A stretch of 10,867 nucleotides of DNA from JAGLYZ01 sp049642725 (GCA_049642725.1 JBARPC010000011.1:1-10867); one strand, 5' to 3'. Shown: positions 1-7,108, counted from the stretch's first letter. Notes: generated by a model not told the origin, from the letters alone. Translations and numbers: made by a program.

Positions 1-71
1 TCGGGGTGCCGAGATTTGAACTCGAACTAAATCCTCCCAAAGGACTCGTGCTACCGTTACACTACACCCCG
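1..71 (-). tRNA. tRNA-Pro (anticodon UGG)
   Basis: Read on the minus strand this folds as a complete cloverleaf. The acceptor stem is CGGGGTG/CACCCCG with discriminator A at position 1. The D arm is GTG/CAC, the anticodon stem AGTCC/GGATT with loop TTTGGGA, and the T arm TCGAG/CTCGG with loop TTCAAAT. Loop positions 34-36 read TGG, so it decodes CCA-type proline codons. The first pair C1:G72, A73 and G37 are normal identity features of bacterial tRNA-Pro. Whether CCA is encoded cannot be seen, because the 3' end lies at the window edge. The D arm resembles some tRNA-Gln, but the anticodon loop does not fit Gln. Confidence 0.93.
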
Positions 72-93
72 ATATCTTTATTTTAATAAAATT

Positions 94-122
94 TTGGGCT
101 TTAGTCAATTTTTTGGTATAAT
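94..122 (+). promoter_or_regulatory. candidate promoter of the sensor kinase operon
   Basis: An extended -10 (TG-G-TATAAT, 114-122) lies 17 nt after a weak -35 (TTGGGC, 94-99). A second TATAAT at 154-159 would start transcription almost at the kinase ATG and give a leaderless mRNA, but it has no good -35. No SD precedes the ATG at 168, so either reading is possible. Confidence 0.45.
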
Positions 123-167
123 ATATAATATATGATAGAATAAAATATTATGATATAATATAATGAT

Positions 168-1133
168 ATGATGCCGGAACACAAAAAACAAAAAAGCATT
201 TCAGAACAATTAAATATTTTCAAGCAATGTAAAAAATATGGTTTATCCACTTGGGAATGCCCACAGTTTCTTTTTGTGGTAATGGGCTTTGTTATTATTC
301 TTACAGCAATTGGCACTTATTTAATCGGTACCCGTTACTTCAATGATCCAGAGACAGTAGCTTTAATTATACTTGGATTATCAACAATTTTATTTATTAT
401 TTCCTTTGTCGTCAACCATAGTTTAGAAAAACTGGCCGAAGCCAGTCGTATGAAATCAGAGTTTATCAGTATAGTTTCCCATCAGTTAAGAGCGCCTTTA
501 ACTAATCTGAAGTGGGGCATTGAATTAATAATATCAGAAGGGATTGAAGATGTTAAAGAGGAAAATTTATTAAATTTTATAAAAATGTTAAAAGAAAATA
601 GTGCCAGAATGGAGGAATTGATAAATGATTTGTTAATTGTCTCCAGAATAGAGAAAAATGGGATGCCTGAAAAAAAAGAAATGACTGACTTAAAAAAAAT
701 AGTAAAGAAATTTATTTTTGAATTTAAGTCTCTTGCTGATGCCTCAAATATTAAAATAAAATTTGATTGCCAAGAAGGATTGCCAATGATTTTCATTGAT
801 TCTAATCAGATTAAACTGCCTATAGAAAATTTTATAGATAATGCTGTCCGTTATACTAAAAAAGAAGGTATAGTGGAAGTGAAATTAAAAAAATCTCAAA
901 ATAATATCTATTTTGAGGTGAAAGACCAGGGAGTTGGTATCCCCGAAGAGGACCAAAAATATATTTTTCAAAAATTTTTCCGGGCAAGCAATGTCTTAAG
1001 ATACCAAACCCAGGGAAGCGGTTTGGGTTTGTCTATCGCCAAGTCGGTTATAGATAAAATGGGCGGTAATATAGGGTTTAAATCCCAGGAAGGAGAAGGT
1101 TCAACTTTCTGGTTTAAAATACCAATTAAATAA
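168..1133 (+). CDS. membrane sensor histidine kinase
   Basis: 321 aa. The protein has a short cytoplasmic N-terminus and two hydrophobic helices (about 35-55 and 64-84) joined by a very short loop, so there is almost no extracytoplasmic sensor domain. The HisKA domain follows, with the phospho-accepting His at residue 105 in the H-box SIVSHQLRAPLTNLK. The HATPase domain has an N-box around Asn225 (NFIDNAVRYT), G1 DQGVGI at 253-258 and G2 GSGLGLS at 283-289. All catalytic boxes are intact. The response regulator lies 70 nt downstream and is the likely partner, followed by pilB, so this pair may control pilus-related functions. The signal is unknown. Initiation at the second ATG (171) cannot be excluded, and no SD is present. 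Confidence 0.93.
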   Translation: MMPEHKKQKSISEQLNIFKQCKKYGLSTWECPQFLFVVMGFVIILTAIGTYLIGTRYFNDPETVALIILGLSTILFIISFVVNHSLEKLAEASRMKSEFISIVSHQLRAPLTNLKWGIELIISEGIEDVKEENLLNFIKMLKENSARMEELINDLLIVSRIEKNGMPEKKEMTDLKKIVKKFIFEFKSLADASNIKIKFDCQEGLPMIFIDSNQIKLPIENFIDNAVRYTKKEGIVEVKLKKSQNNIYFEVKDQGVGIPEEDQKYIFQKFFRASNVLRYQTQGSGLGLSIAKSVIDKMGGNIGFKSQEGEGSTFWFKIPIK

Positions 1134-1197
1134 CACACATAACACATAACACATAACACATAACAATGTTACGTGTTCCATGCTACGTGTTATGTGA
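1132..1197 (+). repeat. AACACAT heptamer repeat forming a long imperfect inverted repeat
   Basis: Directly after the kinase stop are about four to five tandem AACACAT units (1132-1166). They are followed by a degraded copy in reverse orientation (1167-1197, ending CTACGTGTTATGTG). The two halves are complementary over about 29 nt with roughly five mismatches. These are mainly A:C in plus-strand RNA and G:T in minus-strand RNA, so the minus-strand hairpin would be the more stable. The structure ends only 5 nt before the regulator ATG. It could act as a transcript-end or processing structure; no function is proven. Confidence 0.75.
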
Positions 1198-1202
1198 ATA
1201 CT

Positions 1203-1571
1203 ATGAAAACTATTCTATTTGTTGAAGACGAAGCTGCTCTTCAAAAAACTTTTGGAAAAATTTTAGAAGAAGAAGGGTTTGAAATAATTTCAGCTTTAGA
1301 CGGGGACATTGGACTGAAATTAGCTAAATTAAAAAAGCCGGATTTAATTTTACTTGACCTCATCTTACCAAAGCGTAATGGTTTTGAGGTTTTAAAGAGT
1401 ATTAAAGAAGATAAAGAGATAAAAGATATTCCTATTATTGTTTTAACAAATTTAGAGACAATGGATAATGTTGACAGGGCTATTAAGCTAGGGGCAACTA
1501 CTTATTTAGTAAAAGCAAACTATAGCTTAAAAGAAGTAATAACAAAAGTAAAGCAAGCCCTCGGCGAGTAA
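1203..1571 (+). CDS. single-domain CheY-like response regulator
   Basis: 122 aa when started at ATG 1203, which gives the canonical MKTILFVEDE opening. A GTG at 1173 in the same frame would add ten residues translated from the inverted repeat and is unlikely to be used. The receiver domain is complete: acidic pocket Glu8/Asp9, phospho-acceptor Asp52 (DLILLDLILPKRNG), Thr82 (VLTN) and Lys104 (LVKAN). There is no output domain, so it should act by protein contact. It probably receives phosphate from the upstream kinase, and its 2-nt spacing to pilB suggests that the target may be the pilus motor. No SD is visible. Confidence 0.9.
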   Translation: MKTILFVEDEAALQKTFGKILEEEGFEIISALDGDIGLKLAKLKKPDLILLDLILPKRNGFEVLKSIKEDKEIKDIPIIVLTNLETMDNVDRAIKLGATTYLVKANYSLKEVITKVKQALGE

Positions 1572-1573
1572 AT

Positions 1574-3382
1574 ATGAGAGTGGAAGCAAGACAATTAAAA
1601 TCTTTTCTTCTCGATGCCAATATTGTTAATGAAGCTCAGTTTAAAGAAATTAAGAAAAAAGCTGAAAAGACGAATCAAGAAATTGGTGATATTTTGATTG
1701 CCGAAGAATTTATAAGCGAGAACGACTTTATTAAACTTCAGGCATATATTTTAGGTATTCCTTTTATTAATTTAGAAAAAGAAACTATTTCTCCGGATGT
1801 CTTAAAGATTATTCCTGAGCCAATTGCCAGAACCCATAATATTGTTGCTTTTAGAAAAAAAGGGAATAATCTTGAGGTGGCGATGCTTGATCCGGAAGAT
1901 TTGCAGACAATTGAGTTTATCAAAAAAAAGGCGGGTTTGAAAATTTTAGCAAGATTGACCACTTCTGCGAGTATAAAAAAAGTTTTGCAGCAGTATCAGA
2001 AAACCTTGAGAGCTGAATTTGGCGATATTATAATAGGTGACGCAAAGACTGTTGCAGGCAAGGGAAAATTTGGGGTTATAAAATCAATTAAAGAACCCCC
2101 TACCACTTTTAGTGAGCAAAAAAATGGTGGGGGGGTAGATGAAGAAAAAGAAAACCTAAAAAAAACAGCAGAAGAACTGCCTGTGATAAGAATTGTAGAT
2201 ACTCTATTAAAGCATGCCATTTTGCAGAGAGCTTCTGATATTCACATTGAGCCAGTAGAGAAAGAAATTATTATCCGCTACAGGATTGACGGCATTCTTC
2301 ATGATGCTATGACTCTTCCTAAACAAGCCGCTTCTGGTATTGTTGCTCGAATTAAGGTTTTATCTAATTTGAAGCTAGATGAACACCGTCTTCCACAAGA
2401 CGGTCGTTTTAAAATTGAGAGCGAGGATTATAAGTATTCTATCAGGGTTTCTATTTTGCCGGTTTTTAATGGAGAGAAAATTGTTATGCGGCTTTTACCA
2501 GAAGCATCAAAAAGCTTTAGCTTAGAAGGATTAGGTTTAAGAGGAGATACATTAGAAAGTATTCAGTTTAATATAAGAAAACCAGTAGGCATGATTTTAG
2601 TGACTGGGCCCACTGGTTCTGGAAAGACCACTACGCTTTATGCTGTTTTGGAAATTTTGAACACTCCAGAAGTTAATATTTCTACTGTTGAGGACCCGAT
2701 TGAATATCAAATTCCAAGAATTAACCAAACGCAAGTAAGGCCTAAAATTGGATTGACTTTTGCTAATGGCTTGCGTTCTTTAGTGCGGCAGGACCCTGAT
2801 ATAATTATGGTTGGTGAAATTAGAGATAAAGAAACCACTGGCTTAGCTATTAATGCTGCCTTGACCGGCCATTTGGTCTTATCTACTTTACATACCACTA
2901 ATGCAGCTGGCGCTATCCCCCGTCTTATTGATTTTAAGGCAGAGCCGTTTTTAATTGCTTCTACTTTGGATATTGTTATTGCTCAAAGATTAGTTAGAAA
3001 GTTTTGCAGTGATAAACAGGCATACAAGTTAGAAACATCAGAAATAGAAAATCTAGAGAAGTATTGTGATTTAGAAAAAATTCTGGAGATTTTGAAAAAA
3101 GAGAAGATAGTAGAAAATAATCAGGGTATTAAAGATATTGTATTTTACAAACCAATTCCATCAAAAGATTGTCCGGATGGATACAAGGGAAGAGTTGGTA
3201 TTTACGAAGTTCTCAATGTGACTGAAAGCATAAAAGAACTGATTATGAAAGGAGCGACTTCTGACCAGATTCAGGCACAGGCGCAGACAGAAGGGATGGT
3301 AACAATGATTGAAGATGGGTTTATTAAAGCGGCCCAAGGGCTTACAAGTATTGAGGAAATTTTGCGCGTAATCAAAGAATAA
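1574..3382 (+). CDS. pilB: type IV pilus assembly ATPase PilB (GspE/PilB family)
   Basis: 602 aa, close to the usual PilB length. An N-terminal GspE/MshEN-type domain occupies about residues 1-150 and a linker of lower complexity about 150-200. The hexameric secretion ATPase core follows: Walker A GPTGSGKT (345-352), Asp box EDPIEYQ, Walker B IIMVGEIRD (410-418) and the His box HLVLSTLHTTNA. The enzyme powers pilus extension at the inner face of the membrane. The zinc-binding tetracysteine motif usual in PilB is degraded: only Cys478 (FCSDK) and Cys533 (DCPDGYKGR) remain where CxxC pairs are expected. Start ATG 1574 is 2 nt after the regulator stop, and the next gene follows after 2 nt, indicating one operon. 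No strong SD is present. Confidence 0.94.
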   Translation: MRVEARQLKSFLLDANIVNEAQFKEIKKKAEKTNQEIGDILIAEEFISENDFIKLQAYILGIPFINLEKETISPDVLKIIPEPIARTHNIVAFRKKGNNLEVAMLDPEDLQTIEFIKKKAGLKILARLTTSASIKKVLQQYQKTLRAEFGDIIIGDAKTVAGKGKFGVIKSIKEPPTTFSEQKNGGGVDEEKENLKKTAEELPVIRIVDTLLKHAILQRASDIHIEPVEKEIIIRYRIDGILHDAMTLPKQAASGIVARIKVLSNLKLDEHRLPQDGRFKIESEDYKYSIRVSILPVFNGEKIVMRLLPEASKSFSLEGLGLRGDTLESIQFNIRKPVGMILVTGPTGSGKTTTLYAVLEILNTPEVNISTVEDPIEYQIPRINQTQVRPKIGLTFANGLRSLVRQDPDIIMVGEIRDKETTGLAINAALTGHLVLSTLHTTNAAGAIPRLIDFKAEPFLIASTLDIVIAQRLVRKFCSDKQAYKLETSEIENLEKYCDLEKILEILKKEKIVENNQGIKDIVFYKPIPSKDCPDGYKGRVGIYEVLNVTESIKELIMKGATSDQIQAQAQTEGMVTMIEDGFIKAAQGLTSIEEILRVIKE

Positions 3383-3384
3383 AA

Positions 3385-4395
3385 ATGGCAAAAACAAGCA
3401 ATAAAAAAAGAATTTTAACAGGTGACAGGCCCACTGGCCGTTTACATTTAGGCCATTATGTAGGTTCTTTGGAAAACAGAGTAAAGCTTCAATATCAATA
3501 TGAATGCTTTTTTATTATTTCTGACTACGAATTTCTTACTGACCATTTAACTAAAACAAAAGAGCTTGAAAAAAACATAAAGGGGCTTGTTCTTGATTAT
3601 TTATCTGTAGGAATTGACCCTAAAAAAAGTACGACTTTTATTGAATCAAAAATTCCACAGATTGCTGAATTAATGCTTCTTTTCTCAATGTTTGTGAGTT
3701 TGCCTCGAGTAAAAAGAAATCCAACCATAAAAGAGGAAATAAAAAGCAGGGGTATTTCAAGGGCAAGCTATGGGTTTATTGGCTGGCCTATTGCCCAGGC
3801 AGCTGATATTCTTTGCGTAAGGGCGGATTTAGTGCCAGTAGGAGAAGACCAGCTTTCTCACATTGAACAGACAAGGGAAATAGCCAGAGATTTTAATCGC
3901 TTGTTTGGCAGAATTTTTCCTATACCAGAGGCGTTAGCCGGCAAAGCGGCGCGTTTACCAGGCATTGACGGAAGAAAAATGTCAAAAAGTTTTAACAATG
4001 CCATTTTTCTTTCTGATTCTCAAAAAGAAGTAAATGAGAAAATTAACAGAACTATTACTGATCCGAAAAGAGTACATTCTTTTGACAAAGGCCATCCTGA
4101 AGTTTGTAATATATTTCAGTATTACAAGGCATTTGCCAATAAAGATATAGGCGAGATTGAAGAACAATGTCAAAAAGGAAAGATTGGCTGTGTTGCTTGT
4201 AAAAAAAGAATTGCCAAAGCAATAAATGAATTTTTAGAGCCAATTCAAGAGAAGAGAAACTATTATAGCAAGCAAAAAAACATTATTAAAGATGTTTTAA
4301 ACGTTGGAAATAAAAAAACAGAGAAAGAAGCGGCTCAAACATTGGAATTAGTAAAACAAAAAATGCGTCTTGATTACAAATCAATTCTTCATTGA
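3385..4395 (+). CDS. trpS: tryptophanyl-tRNA synthetase
   Basis: 336 aa, full length for a bacterial TrpRS. It charges tRNA-Trp with tryptophan. The class I HIGH-type signature is RPTGRLHLGHYVG (15-27) and the KMSKS loop is GRKMSKSF (196-203). The Rossmann core between them (GWPIAQAADIL, PVGEDQLSHIEQTREIARD) is typical. The C-terminal helical part is intact, with a Cys-x2-Cys near residue 271. The ATG follows the pilB stop by 2 nt. The last about 160 nt (from 4225) occur again at 7461-7629 as a frameshifted second copy. The two copies end differently: LH-TGA here, and an ATGA overlap with the next gene there. The 3' end of this gene may therefore have been rebuilt when the downstream DNA arrived. 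Confidence 0.95.
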   Translation: MAKTSNKKRILTGDRPTGRLHLGHYVGSLENRVKLQYQYECFFIISDYEFLTDHLTKTKELEKNIKGLVLDYLSVGIDPKKSTTFIESKIPQIAELMLLFSMFVSLPRVKRNPTIKEEIKSRGISRASYGFIGWPIAQAADILCVRADLVPVGEDQLSHIEQTREIARDFNRLFGRIFPIPEALAGKAARLPGIDGRKMSKSFNNAIFLSDSQKEVNEKINRTITDPKRVHSFDKGHPEVCNIFQYYKAFANKDIGEIEEQCQKGKIGCVACKKRIAKAINEFLEPIQEKRNYYSKQKNIIKDVLNVGNKKTEKEAAQTLELVKQKMRLDYKSILH

Positions 4396-4409
4396 CGCAC
4401 TTTTTCGCA

Positions 4410-4427
4410 AGCCCGCTCTTTAGGGCT
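4410..4427 (+). other. short GC hairpin after trpS
   Basis: AGCCC and GGGCT pair around an 8-nt loop shortly after the trpS stop. No T-run follows directly, so it is a poor intrinsic terminator. It may mark the junction between the housekeeping block and the accessory region. Confidence 0.3.
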
Positions 4428-4433
4428 GTGAGG

Positions 4434-4497
4434 TTAACAGAGTTTTTTAAATTTAATAGAAAAAGAACAGAACATTTTCAATGATATATGGATTGGA
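4434..4497 (+). promoter_or_regulatory. promoter/leader P1 of exported protein 1
   Basis: TTAACA (4434-4439), a 17-nt spacer and TAGAAA (4457-4462) form a plausible promoter. Over 63 nt the segment matches 8010-8072 at about 54 positions, including an identical stretch TTTTCAATGATATATGGATTG downstream of the -10 apart from flanking changes. Conservation beyond the core promoter suggests a regulator site or a conserved 5' UTR start. A weaker relative lies at 5550-5625. Confidence 0.6.
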
Positions 4498-4554
4498 TGA
4501 AGTATAGAGGAAAGGTTGCATTGAAGGATTGAAAAAGTTTAGGAGGTGATTTAG

Positions 4555-4905
4555 GTGAAAAATGTAAAAAAGAGAATCTTGGCAGGATTGATAGTGATAG
4601 GTTTATTGATAGCAATGACGGCTACAGCTTCGGCGTATAGAGTAGAAGGTAATTCCCAGACAGAGGTAGTCCAACTTTTCTTTGATGACAGCGATGCTTG
4701 GTATTTATTCAGTTTCCCTAGTTATGCTGCCGATGCAGCGATCTACGAAGCCCAATTAGAAGGAATAGAAATTCAGCGAAGTAAAAGTAGTATTACCGGA
4801 GAAATAAGGGCACATATAATAGGATACTGGAGGGGATATGCAACAGCTAATCCAATGGATATAGAGATGTATCCGGCTCCTTGGTGGTATTACTTGTTGG
4901 ACTAA
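4555..4905 (+). CDS. small exported aromatic-rich protein 1
   Basis: 116 aa starting at GTG 4555, set by a perfect SD (AGGAGG, 8 nt upstream). A Sec signal peptide is clear: the basic N-terminus MKNVKKR, a hydrophobic core at about 8-20 and an Ala-x-Ala cleavage site after residue 27 (ATASA). The mature part is about 89 aa, acidic, without cysteine, with several Tyr and Trp, and ends in APWWYYLLD. I recognise no family. It converges on the membrane protein at 4929, with which it shares a terminator. The same arrangement recurs for 5751/6235. It could be an exported peptide or bacteriocin-like effector with an accessory or immunity membrane protein, but that is only an inference from layout. 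Confidence 0.8.
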   Translation: MKNVKKRILAGLIVIGLLIAMTATASAYRVEGNSQTEVVQLFFDDSDAWYLFSFPSYAADAAIYEAQLEGIEIQRSKSSITGEIRAHIIGYWRGYATANPMDIEMYPAPWWYYLLD

Positions 4906-4920
4906 AAAGTAAAAATAGTA

Positions 4921-4952
4921 AGAGAGGTTTATTTTTTTCCTCTCTCTTTTTT
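4921..4952. terminator. bidirectional terminator between convergent genes
   Basis: AGAGAGG (4921-4927) pairs with CCTCTCT (4939-4945) around an 11-nt loop and is followed by C and six T. On the minus strand the same stem is followed by T-rich sequence. The stop codon of the minus-strand gene lies in the loop. Confidence 0.75.
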
Positions 4953-5267
4953 ATTTCTTCTGATTTTTTTAATCACAGCAATTATTAAACAAGCAAACAG
5001 ATAATAATAAATAATTCTTAATAGAACACTAGTATAAAAATATAAGGCGTATATTATTGGAGAGTCTAGTCCTAAAATGAATGAATATAAGATAGTATCT
5101 GGTAGCCAGAAAAGAAAAAGTAGTCCTTTAAAAAAAATTGTATGAGAATATCCTATTAGAGCTATCAGTCCAGGTAGAGAATATCCCCCTAAAAACATCA
5201 ATCCTATGATTATAATTTTTATCCGCGTGGGTCTTAAGAAGTTTTTAATTATCTCTTTTTTAGTCAT
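4929..5267 (-). CDS. small integral membrane protein, unknown function
   Basis: 112 aa from ATG 5267 (MTKKEIIKNFL). This start fits a promoter with -10 TAAGAT at 5292-5287 and a GATAGG SD 3 nt upstream. Longer starts (to 5327) would lie at or upstream of the promoter. About three hydrophobic segments are seen (around 17-36, 45-60 and 70-100), with a strongly basic tail (KKIRRNKKERGKK), so the C-terminus is predicted to be cytoplasmic. I do not recognise a family. It converges with exported protein 1. The protein at 6235-7020 occupies the same relative position in the next module and has a similar N-terminus (ITKKKII versus MTKKEII). An immunity, receptor or export accessory role is possible but unproven. 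Confidence 0.72.
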   Translation of the reverse strand: MTKKEIIKNFLRPTRIKIIIIGLMFLGGYSLPGLIALIGYSHTIFFKGLLFLFWLPDTILYSFILGLDSPIIYALYFYTSVLLRIIYYYLFACLIIAVIKKIRRNKKERGKK

Positions 5268-5286
5268 AATCCTATCTTTCATTTTC

Positions 5287-5315
5287 ATCTTAATTTCTCT
5301 GATAGTTTTTGTCAA
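5287..5315 (-). promoter_or_regulatory. sigma-70-type promoter of the membrane protein at 4929
   Basis: On the minus strand TTGACA (5315-5310), a 17-nt spacer and TAAGAT (5292-5287). The whole segment differs at only two positions from the promoter at 7060-7032, including its spacer, so the two were copied from one source. Confidence 0.75.
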
Positions 5316-5325
5316 AGAAAAAATC

Positions 5326-5389
5326 AATTCCGAGGTAAATCGTGGGATTTTTCATTGTTATTTCAAAGAAAATTTAGTAGAGTTAAAGA
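5326..5389 (+). repeat. terminator-linked repeat A, copy 1
   Basis: A hairpin (5326-5334 with 5341-5349, loop GGTAAAT-like) and a short T-run are followed by a 28-nt core, ATTGTTATTTCAAAGAAAAT plus TTAGTAGA (5354-5381). The core recurs at 7960-7987 and 10775-10802; copy 3 also shares the hairpin sequence GGTAAATCGTGGGATT. Here it lies between a minus-strand promoter and the start of the 43-aa ORF, so it may insulate the ORF or be part of its leader. Confidence 0.75.
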
Positions 5390-5521
5390 ATGAAATCAAA
5401 AAAAGACAATTCACTTCTTTCTGATTATGGTTTTACAAAAACGGAGCAGAAGAAGTATCTGGTCATAACAAAAATCCTTAAACAACTGACGCCAGAGAGA
5501 ATTGAGAAAGAAGTTAAATAA
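5390..5521 (+). CDS. 43-aa small protein, family shared with 7221-7430
   Basis: Too short for most gene finders. Residues 13-41 align without gaps with the 69-aa protein at 7221, sharing FTK-S/T-EQKKY and ILKQLTPERI. Many of the DNA differences are silent, which indicates that the segment has been under protein selection. It begins in the tail of repeat A with only a weak SD-like GTTAAAG. It lacks the C-terminal 18 residues of the longer relative, so it may be a truncated, decaying copy. The composition is charged, with no signal peptide. The function is unknown. Confidence 0.5.
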   Translation: MKSKKDNSLLSDYGFTKTEQKKYLVITKILKQLTPERIEKEVK

Positions 5522-5549
5522 AATGTAAATATCTGGAGATAACTTTTGT

Positions 5550-5625
5550 TTGACGACAGGATTGTTTGAATTTGATAAGTTGAACGCAGTACTTTTTTAA
5601 CAACAGCATCTTTCAAATTAAATAT
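5550..5625 (+). promoter_or_regulatory. promoter/leader P2 of exported protein 2
   Basis: TTGACG (5550-5555) and TGATAA (5573-5578) are spaced by 17 nt. The segment through AAATATGGAT resembles leaders P1 and P3 in order and motifs (TTTGATAAG, ACTTTTT, TCAA, ATATGGAT) but carries small insertions, so homology is likely though weaker. Confidence 0.45.
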
Positions 5626-5637
5626 GGATAGAAGGAA

Positions 5638-5695
5638 TCTCGGGTAATCTAATTTGCTTATCAAAAGTTTGGTAGATAAATTAGGTTATCCGAGA
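5638..5695 (+). promoter_or_regulatory. conserved 25-bp 5' UTR hairpin, copy 1
   Basis: Arms 5638-5662 and 5671-5695 pair over 25 positions with one C:A mismatch and five G:U pairs, closing an 8-nt loop. Copy 2 at 8078-8137 has the same structure with a compensatory A-U to G-C change and a different loop length. This supports selection on RNA structure rather than on coding. It ends 55 nt before the ATG of exported protein 2. No T-run follows, so it is not a normal terminator. It may stabilise or process the mRNA, or control translation. Confidence 0.75.
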
Positions 5696-5750
5696 GAACA
5701 GAATAGCAAGAACCTTGGGTAGCCGTTGAACGAAAAGGAGGAAGACAAAA

Positions 5751-6164
5751 ATGAATACTAAAAAGAAAGCAATCTCTGTAGCGATAGCAATGTTAGTCGT
5801 ATTAGCGATAAGCTCAACCGCAATGCCAGTTCAGGCAGAAACACCGTCATATCCAGCCAGCGATTATATTCAAGATATTAGAGTCGGAAGTGAGGACGAT
5901 CCGCTTGACTACAATGACGGCGGAGTGCGAATTAAATTAACATCAGAAGGAGACAGCGTTGGAAAATATTGGAATGGTGCCTGGGCATTGTCATATTGGA
6001 CGATTGATTCGTGGGAAAGCCAAACCGGAGAATCCTGGCCTTACTACTGGCGTTCTCGAGATACAGTAGCTTTCGAGATTCAGTGCCACTGTTTGTGGCC
6101 ATGGGTTGACACAACGCAACGGTATACAACCATAAGCTTCCACGACGGATGGAGATGGGATTGA
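5751..6164 (+). CDS. small exported Trp-rich protein 2
   Basis: 137 aa from ATG 5751, with SD AAAGGAGG 9 nt upstream. The Sec signal peptide has the basic start MNTKKK, a hydrophobic core at about 8-23 and cleavage after PVQA (residue 29). The mature protein of about 108 aa contains ten Trp, a Cys-His-Cys motif in QCHCLWPWVD and the C-terminus FHDGWRWD. I recognise no family. GC content is clearly higher than in the housekeeping genes (hand count 32/60 at 6001-6060 against 17/60 at 841-900), which suggests a different origin. It shares its hairpin leader with the candidate RiPP precursor at 8195 and its convergent layout with 4555/4929. A secreted effector, adhesin or bacteriocin-like protein is possible. 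Confidence 0.8.
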   Translation: MNTKKKAISVAIAMLVVLAISSTAMPVQAETPSYPASDYIQDIRVGSEDDPLDYNDGGVRIKLTSEGDSVGKYWNGAWALSYWTIDSWESQTGESWPYYWRSRDTVAFEIQCHCLWPWVDTTQRYTTISFHDGWRWD

Positions 6165-6205
6165 GCTAAAAATCCCCAAGAATTGCGAAAGAAACAAAAA
6201 TAGAA

Positions 6206-6236
6206 AGGGTTATGGAATTCCATAACCCTATTTTTT
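6206..6236. terminator. perfect-palindrome bidirectional terminator
   Basis: The 24-nt perfect palindrome made of AGGGTTATGGAA and its complement (6206-6229) is followed by ATTTTTTA on the plus strand. On the minus strand it is followed by TTTCTATTTTTG. It serves exported protein 2 and the convergent gene ending at 6235. Confidence 0.85.
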
Positions 6237-7020
6237 ATTGGATTATCTTTTTTTCCTGATCTTTCAAATATTGTAGAGCTAATTCAAGATAACAAACATC
6301 TTGATTAAGAGATTTTTCACACAAAAAAGGATCTTTCCAGACCTTAGCAGCATCTTCATAACATAATCTTTTCATTTTATCTTTTGGGATCTCGCTTAGA
6401 TCTGACAAAATTTTCTTGCAAAAATGAGGATTTTCCAAAAATGCCCGGCATAAATAATACTCTTCTTTCCATAGATTACCATTAAAAGTGAAAAATTCTC
6501 TACACCAATCAGCAGAATTATAACCTGCGCCTTCCGCAACTAATTCTTTCACTCCTTTTTTTCTCAGTGAAGGTGAAGAAGGACGGCCAGCACCGTAAAT
6601 ACCACTGTAATAATACCCAGGAAAATGTTCTAAACGATTATTCAAATATTTTTCTTCATCTTTTCTCTCTATGAAATATCCCTGAGCCCTTGCCAAATCA
6701 TCTTCTGTTTTAATCATCAACACCAAACCGCGTTCAAAATCCTTATCTTCTGCTATAGTAAAACATACTTCCTGAAATTGGCTGTCTTTGATTTTTTCAC
6801 AAAGAGACCAAATATTTATTGGCTCGGTTCTTTTCTGGTATTCTGGTGTTGGTAGCCAGTCAATGTAAATAAGATAAATAGAACCAGCAACGCTCAATAG
6901 ATAGTATAATAAACCAAATAAAATAAAAGGGCTCAATATTATTAATATTGTTGAGAGAATCCACTTTTTATTTATTGGTTTATCTAATCCTAATAATGAA
7001 ATAATTTTCTTCTTAGTTAT
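6235..7020 (-). CDS. Cys-rich membrane-anchored protein with no canonical start codon
   Basis: The open frame extends to 7020 (261 aa), where a perfect SD (AAGGAGG) abuts an ATA codon. The next usable start in frame is TTG 6936 (233 aa), which has no SD and falls inside the hydrophobic segment. By alignment with MTKKEII at 5267 the ancestral start was the ATA position (ITKKKII). The protein has a cytoplasmic stub, a long hydrophobic stretch (about 21-54) and a hydrophilic, probably extracytoplasmic domain. That domain has eight Cys, several in repeats of the form Cys-Tyr-x2-Ala...Asp-x2-Leu/Phe-Cys. I recognise no named family. It converges with exported protein 2. The start may use ATA weakly, or the gene may be losing expression. 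Confidence 0.65.
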   Translation of the reverse strand: MTKKKIISLLGLDKPINKKWILSTILIILSPFILFGLLYYLLSVAGSIYLIYIDWLPTPEYQKRTEPINIWSLCEKIKDSQFQEVCFTIAEDKDFERGLVLMIKTEDDLARAQGYFIERKDEEKYLNNRLEHFPGYYYSGIYGAGRPSSPSLRKKGVKELVAEGAGYNSADWCREFFTFNGNLWKEEYYLCRAFLENPHFCKKILSDLSEIPKDKMKRLCYEDAAKVWKDPFLCEKSLNQDVCYLELALQYLKDQEKKIIQ

Positions 7021-7031
7021 ACCTCCTTTTC

Positions 7032-7060
7032 ATCTTAATTTTTCTGATAATTTTTGTCAA
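7032..7060 (-). promoter_or_regulatory. promoter of the Cys-rich membrane protein
   Basis: On the minus strand TTGACA (7060-7055), 17 nt and TAAGAT (7037-7032), nearly identical to the promoter at 5315-5287. Only 11 nt separate the -10 from the ATA codon, against 19 nt before the ATG in the sister gene. Transcription would thus start inside the SD, pointing to a small deletion here. Confidence 0.7.
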
Positions 7061-7072
7061 ATAAAACTTTCA

Positions 7073-7101
7073 TTGACAAATATTTGATAATCTGAAAAAA
7101 T
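7073..7101 (+). promoter_or_regulatory. divergent promoter of a short transcript
   Basis: TTGACA (7073-7078), a 17-nt spacer and an extended -10 TGaAAAAAT (7093-7101). It faces away from the minus-strand promoter at 7032-7060, leaving 12 nt between the two -35 boxes. Confidence 0.5.
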
Positions 7102-7108
7102 AGAGGTG

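Noticed and set aside
1132..1166. CRISPR array
   Set aside because: The repeats are 7 nt and contiguous without spacers.
1173..1202. Ten-residue N-terminal extension of the response regulator from GTG
   Set aside because: It would be translated from the inverted heptamer repeat and precedes the canonical receiver start MKTILFVEDE.
5206..5664. 72-aa plus-strand and 79-aa minus-strand ORFs around 5206-5664
   Set aside because: They overlap better supported genes, promoters and repeats; they have no SD and no recognisable composition.
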